Assembly: GCF_015169395.1 (NCBI RefSeq) | Contig: NZ_CP063458.1 | Location: forward strand, 1,426,001 to 1,490,000 | Direction of reading: 5' to 3' | Length of the DNA: 64,000 bases | From: Humisphaera borealis | GTDB taxonomy: Bacteria > Planctomycetota > Phycisphaerae > Tepidisphaerales > Tepidisphaeraceae | Shown: piece after piece, positions 62,162-64,000 of the stretch | Layout: each line of letters opens with the position of its first letter | How positions within the stretch are numbered: the first letter of the stretch is position 1 | Notes under the pieces: model-generated | Told to the model about the DNA's origin: nothing | What the model saw: the letters and a program-made list of their open reading frames with translations, nothing else | Databases searched by the model: none | Translations under genes and position numbers: made by a program

Positions 62162-62459
62162 GCCTGCGCGTCCCCTACTGGCGCAGTGTGAGCAGGAACG
62201 CATCCTGTCATCGACCGAAGACGGAGGCTGCTTAACGACCCGAAATGTGTCACGCCCGGAAAGTAGTTCAGGGGCGGTGTATTCTGGTAATTTGGCGCTG
62301 AAATCGACGGGGGTGAGCACCTCCGCCGCTCTCAGGGTTTACAAAAGACCAGCCCGCACAAGCCGGGTTTTCGGAAACACACGCATTGACCCTCGCGGCT
62401 GAGGTCGCTGGCCTACCATTGCCCCACCGAACCGCGGCAGTCATTGAAAGTGTTCGACC

Positions 62460-63173
62460 ATGATATCTCCCACCTCGCTCGATCAATTTGAAACGCTTGC
62501 CAAGTCACGTCGGGCGACTCGACAGTTCCGGCCGGATCCGGTGGACTCGGCATTGCTGATGAGGGTCATCGAAATCGCGCATTGGGCACCCAGTGGCTAC
62601 AACCTTCAGCCGACGCACTTCACACTGGTAACCGAAGGCGCACGAAGAAAGCAGTTAAGCGTCGCATGCATGGGCCAGCATTCCGTCGCCGATGCGCCCG
62701 CAGTGGTGGTGATCAGTGGCGACCGCCGGGTGGTGGAGAATCACTTCGACGCCATGCTCGAGTCCGAGCGAAACGCCGGATCGCTCAAGCCGGCTTACGA
62801 GGCGCTGCTGCGGAAGTACGTACCGTTGGGTTTTCGTCGCGGGCCGGTAGGACTAAACCTGCTCTGGAAGGCGACGCTGCTGCCGATCGTCCGGCTGTTC
62901 CGCCCGATTCCGGAAATGCCCGCCGTGCACATGCGGTTCTGGCTGGCCAAGCAGACGTCGCTGGCGGCAATGAACCTCATGCTTGCCGCCGAGGCCGCTG
63001 GACTTGCCACGCTGCCGATGGAGGGATTCGATGAAGCCCGGGTTCGCCGAGTTCTGGGAATGCCCCGATCGCAGGTCGTCACGATGGTGATCGCCGTCGG
63101 CTATCCCACTGACGACCCCAGAAGTAAGACGCGGCTTCCGGTGCACACGGTGTTGCACCAGGAGCGCTGGTGA
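62460..63173 (+). CDS. Nitroreductase-family FMN-dependent oxidoreductase
   Basis: A 237-residue flavoprotein of the nitroreductase fold. The start FETLAKSRRATRQFRPDPVDSALLMRVIEIAHWAPSGYNLQPTHFTLVT has the FMN-binding RRATR and the WAPSGYNLQP segments. The end, MNLMLAAEAAGLATLPMEGFDEARVRRVLGMP and VIAVGYPTDD, is the family's other FMN site. It uses NAD(P)H to reduce nitro compounds, quinones or other acceptors; the physiological substrate is not known. An insert (about residues 95-145, LKPAYEALLRKYVPLGFRRG...) makes it longer than the smallest members. ATG 62460 is the start. It is convergent with the next gene. Confidence 0.9.
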   Translation: MISPTSLDQFETLAKSRRATRQFRPDPVDSALLMRVIEIAHWAPSGYNLQPTHFTLVTEGARRKQLSVACMGQHSVADAPAVVVISGDRRVVENHFDAMLESERNAGSLKPAYEALLRKYVPLGFRRGPVGLNLLWKATLLPIVRLFRPIPEMPAVHMRFWLAKQTSLAAMNLMLAAEAAGLATLPMEGFDEARVRRVLGMPRSQVVTMVIAVGYPTDDPRSKTRLPVHTVLHQERW

Positions 63174-63219
63174 GGAAGTAATTAAGGGGCAAAAGAAATG
63201 CTGGGCGGAAAGAAGAAGA

Positions 63220-63243
63220 GCCCGTCCGAAAACTCGGACGGGC
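63220..63243 (-). terminator. Intrinsic terminator for the pseudopilin gene
   Basis: A perfect 10-bp stem GCCCGTCCGA/TCGGACGGGC with loop AAAC. Read on the minus strand it is followed by TCTTCTTCTTTCC, a T-rich tail, and starts 39 bases after the pseudopilin stop codon. On the plus strand the tail is poorer, but it may also help end the nitroreductase transcript. Confidence 0.75.
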
Positions 63244-63282
63244 ATCTTCTCGATACAATGAGCTAGGCGAGGTGAGCGCGAC

Positions 63283-64000
63283 TTACGGGGCGGTCGCGTC
63301 ATCGTTGGGAAGCAGAATCGAGTCATCGCGACGATTCGGCAGGCCTGTCGCGCTGCTGCCGGAGCCGGTGGCAGTCGCGGTCGCCGGGCCGCTGGTGTAG
63401 ATGTTATCACGGTAAGGCTGGTTCGTGACCGGGATACCGCAGAATGGCGAGGTCTGCCATTCGACGTGACCGTCGACGTACACCACCTGCTGGCCGTCGT
63501 TGGAGTGGTTGTTGCTGTTGCCGCGGGCCATTTCAAGGCGAGAGGAGGTGTAGAGAACCGCCGTCACGCTGCTGCTGTTAGGATTTGCATAGCCACCCGA
63601 TGGGGTACCGGAGGTGCCAGGGCTGATATCGGCAGCGAATGGATAATCCGGGCTAAGGGTAGTATCAAACTTCCAGCCGTTCTGAACAGCGGTCGTGCTT
63701 CCGAACGGGGAGTTGTAGCTGTAAGAGTTGTAATCGCGGTAAGGGCCGGGCCAGTTCGAGAAATCTTGGATGCCCTGACCCGAGCCACCGCTGGAGTAAG
63801 CGCGGGTGGCGTTGCTGCTCGGGCACAGGAATGCCTCGGCTGTGAGATCCGTGCTCTTGAGCAGGTGATAGAAGGATCCACTGACGCTGTTCGCGCCAAC
63901 AGGGCCGGGACCATTAGTCAGGCTGAACGCGTTGTTAACTGGCGTCTTGTCCTTACCACCCTTGGTATCGACGCTGTGGCCCGCCGCAGGGTTGTAGTAC
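63283..64000 (-). CDS. Pseudopilin-like protein, C-terminal part (runs off the window)
   Basis: An open minus-strand frame that enters at the right edge and ends at stop 63283 (about 238 codons seen). The N-terminal prepilin motif is outside. What is seen matches the C-terminal region of planctomycete prepilin-like proteins: FYHLLKSTDLTAEAFLCPSSNATRA, a middle YRDYNSYSYNSPFG, FAADISPG, and SNNHSNDGQQVVYVDGHVEW with the H-x10-DG motif. The tail contains short Thr/Ala/Gly-rich sequence and ends NDDATAP. Only a 94-codon frame from a GTG at 63567 appears if one looks for starts, but the frame is clearly longer. An intrinsic terminator follows. Confidence 0.85.
   Translation of the reverse strand, partial: YYNPAAGHSVDTKGGKDKTPVNNAFSLTNGPGPVGANSVSGSFYHLLKSTDLTAEAFLCPSSNATRAYSSGGSGQGIQDFSNWPGPYRDYNSYSYNSPFGSTTAVQNGWKFDTTLSPDYPFAADISPGTSGTPSGGYANPNSSSVTAVLYTSSRLEMARGNSNNHSNDGQQVVYVDGHVEWQTSPFCGIPVTNQPYRDNIYTSGPATATATGSGSSATGLPNRRDDSILLPNDDATAP

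Noticed and set aside
62853-63914. Two minus-strand frames of 227 and 116 codons near the right end
   Set aside because: They are in other frames than the pseudopilin, whose H-x10-DG module and FAADISPG segment are unmistakable; one also runs antisense into the nitroreductase gene.

Overview
The window looks like the chromosome of a GC-rich planctomycete, most likely of the class Phycisphaerae (inference). The pointers are four secreted sulfatases, a planctomycete-type cytochrome/DUF1549 protein, three pseudopilin-like proteins with the N-terminal motif [19 protein letters not shown], a giant surface protein starting with an LEDRRLL motif, and a Rho factor without the usual N-terminal domain. 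Genes lie on both strands, mostly as single units or short pairs. There is no rRNA, no tRNA that I recognise, no CRISPR array and no prophage.

Layout. 1-7.3 kb: 5' part of a cytochrome-type protein, L-rhamnose isomerase, Rho, a HerA-like ATPase and an LpxL-type acyltransferase. 7.3-13.5 kb: a tiny disordered protein, TsaC/Sua5, DUF2103, a Bcp-type peroxiredoxin, a secreted esterase, a BNR/sialidase-like protein and a fatty-acid desaturase. 13.5-20.3 kb: a palindrome-rich gap, a beta-helix (PL9-like) protein, ThiC under a TPP riboswitch, the DUF47-PiT phosphate transport pair and an SRAP protein. 20.4-29.3 kb: PriA carrying an internal repeat element, an integral membrane protein, a pseudopilin, dihydrolipoyl dehydrogenase, a periplasmic trypsin-like protease and an SGNH hydrolase. 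29.4-35.4 kb: two tandem sulfatases, an intact IS5-family element, an ankyrin protein and a second pseudopilin. 35.5-43.9 kb: SDR and Gfo/Idh oxidoreductases, a sugar dehydrogenase, GNAT, PhoU, DUF155, two related lipoproteins and DUF2752. 44.5-51.7 kb: a GT4 glycosyltransferase, a PEGA lipoprotein, a PmtA-like methyltransferase, 6-phosphogluconolactonase and the surface protein. 52.4-64 kb: two more sulfatases, a TadG-like protein, a sulfotransferase, a kinase/response regulator/diguanylate cyclase operon, a nitroreductase and a third pseudopilin cut by the window edge.

How it fits together. Much of the content points to a polysaccharide-degrading life style: sulfatases, esterase, SGNH hydrolase, BNR and beta-helix proteins, rhamnose isomerase, sugar dehydrogenase and Gfo/Idh oxidoreductase would strip and use decorated, possibly sulfated glycans. 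A sulfotransferase suggests the cell also makes sulfated surface material. DUF47-PiT and a separate PhoU belong to phosphate handling.

The least ordinary signals are non-coding or sit at the margins of genes: a 162-bp element with perfect 36-nt inverted ends lying in frame inside priA, a set of intergenic palindromes with related sequence words (one inside the thiC leader), an IS whose transposase stop codon falls in the duplicated target, and a Rho with a degenerate primary RNA-binding domain. I did not find a convincing new defence or biosynthetic system.
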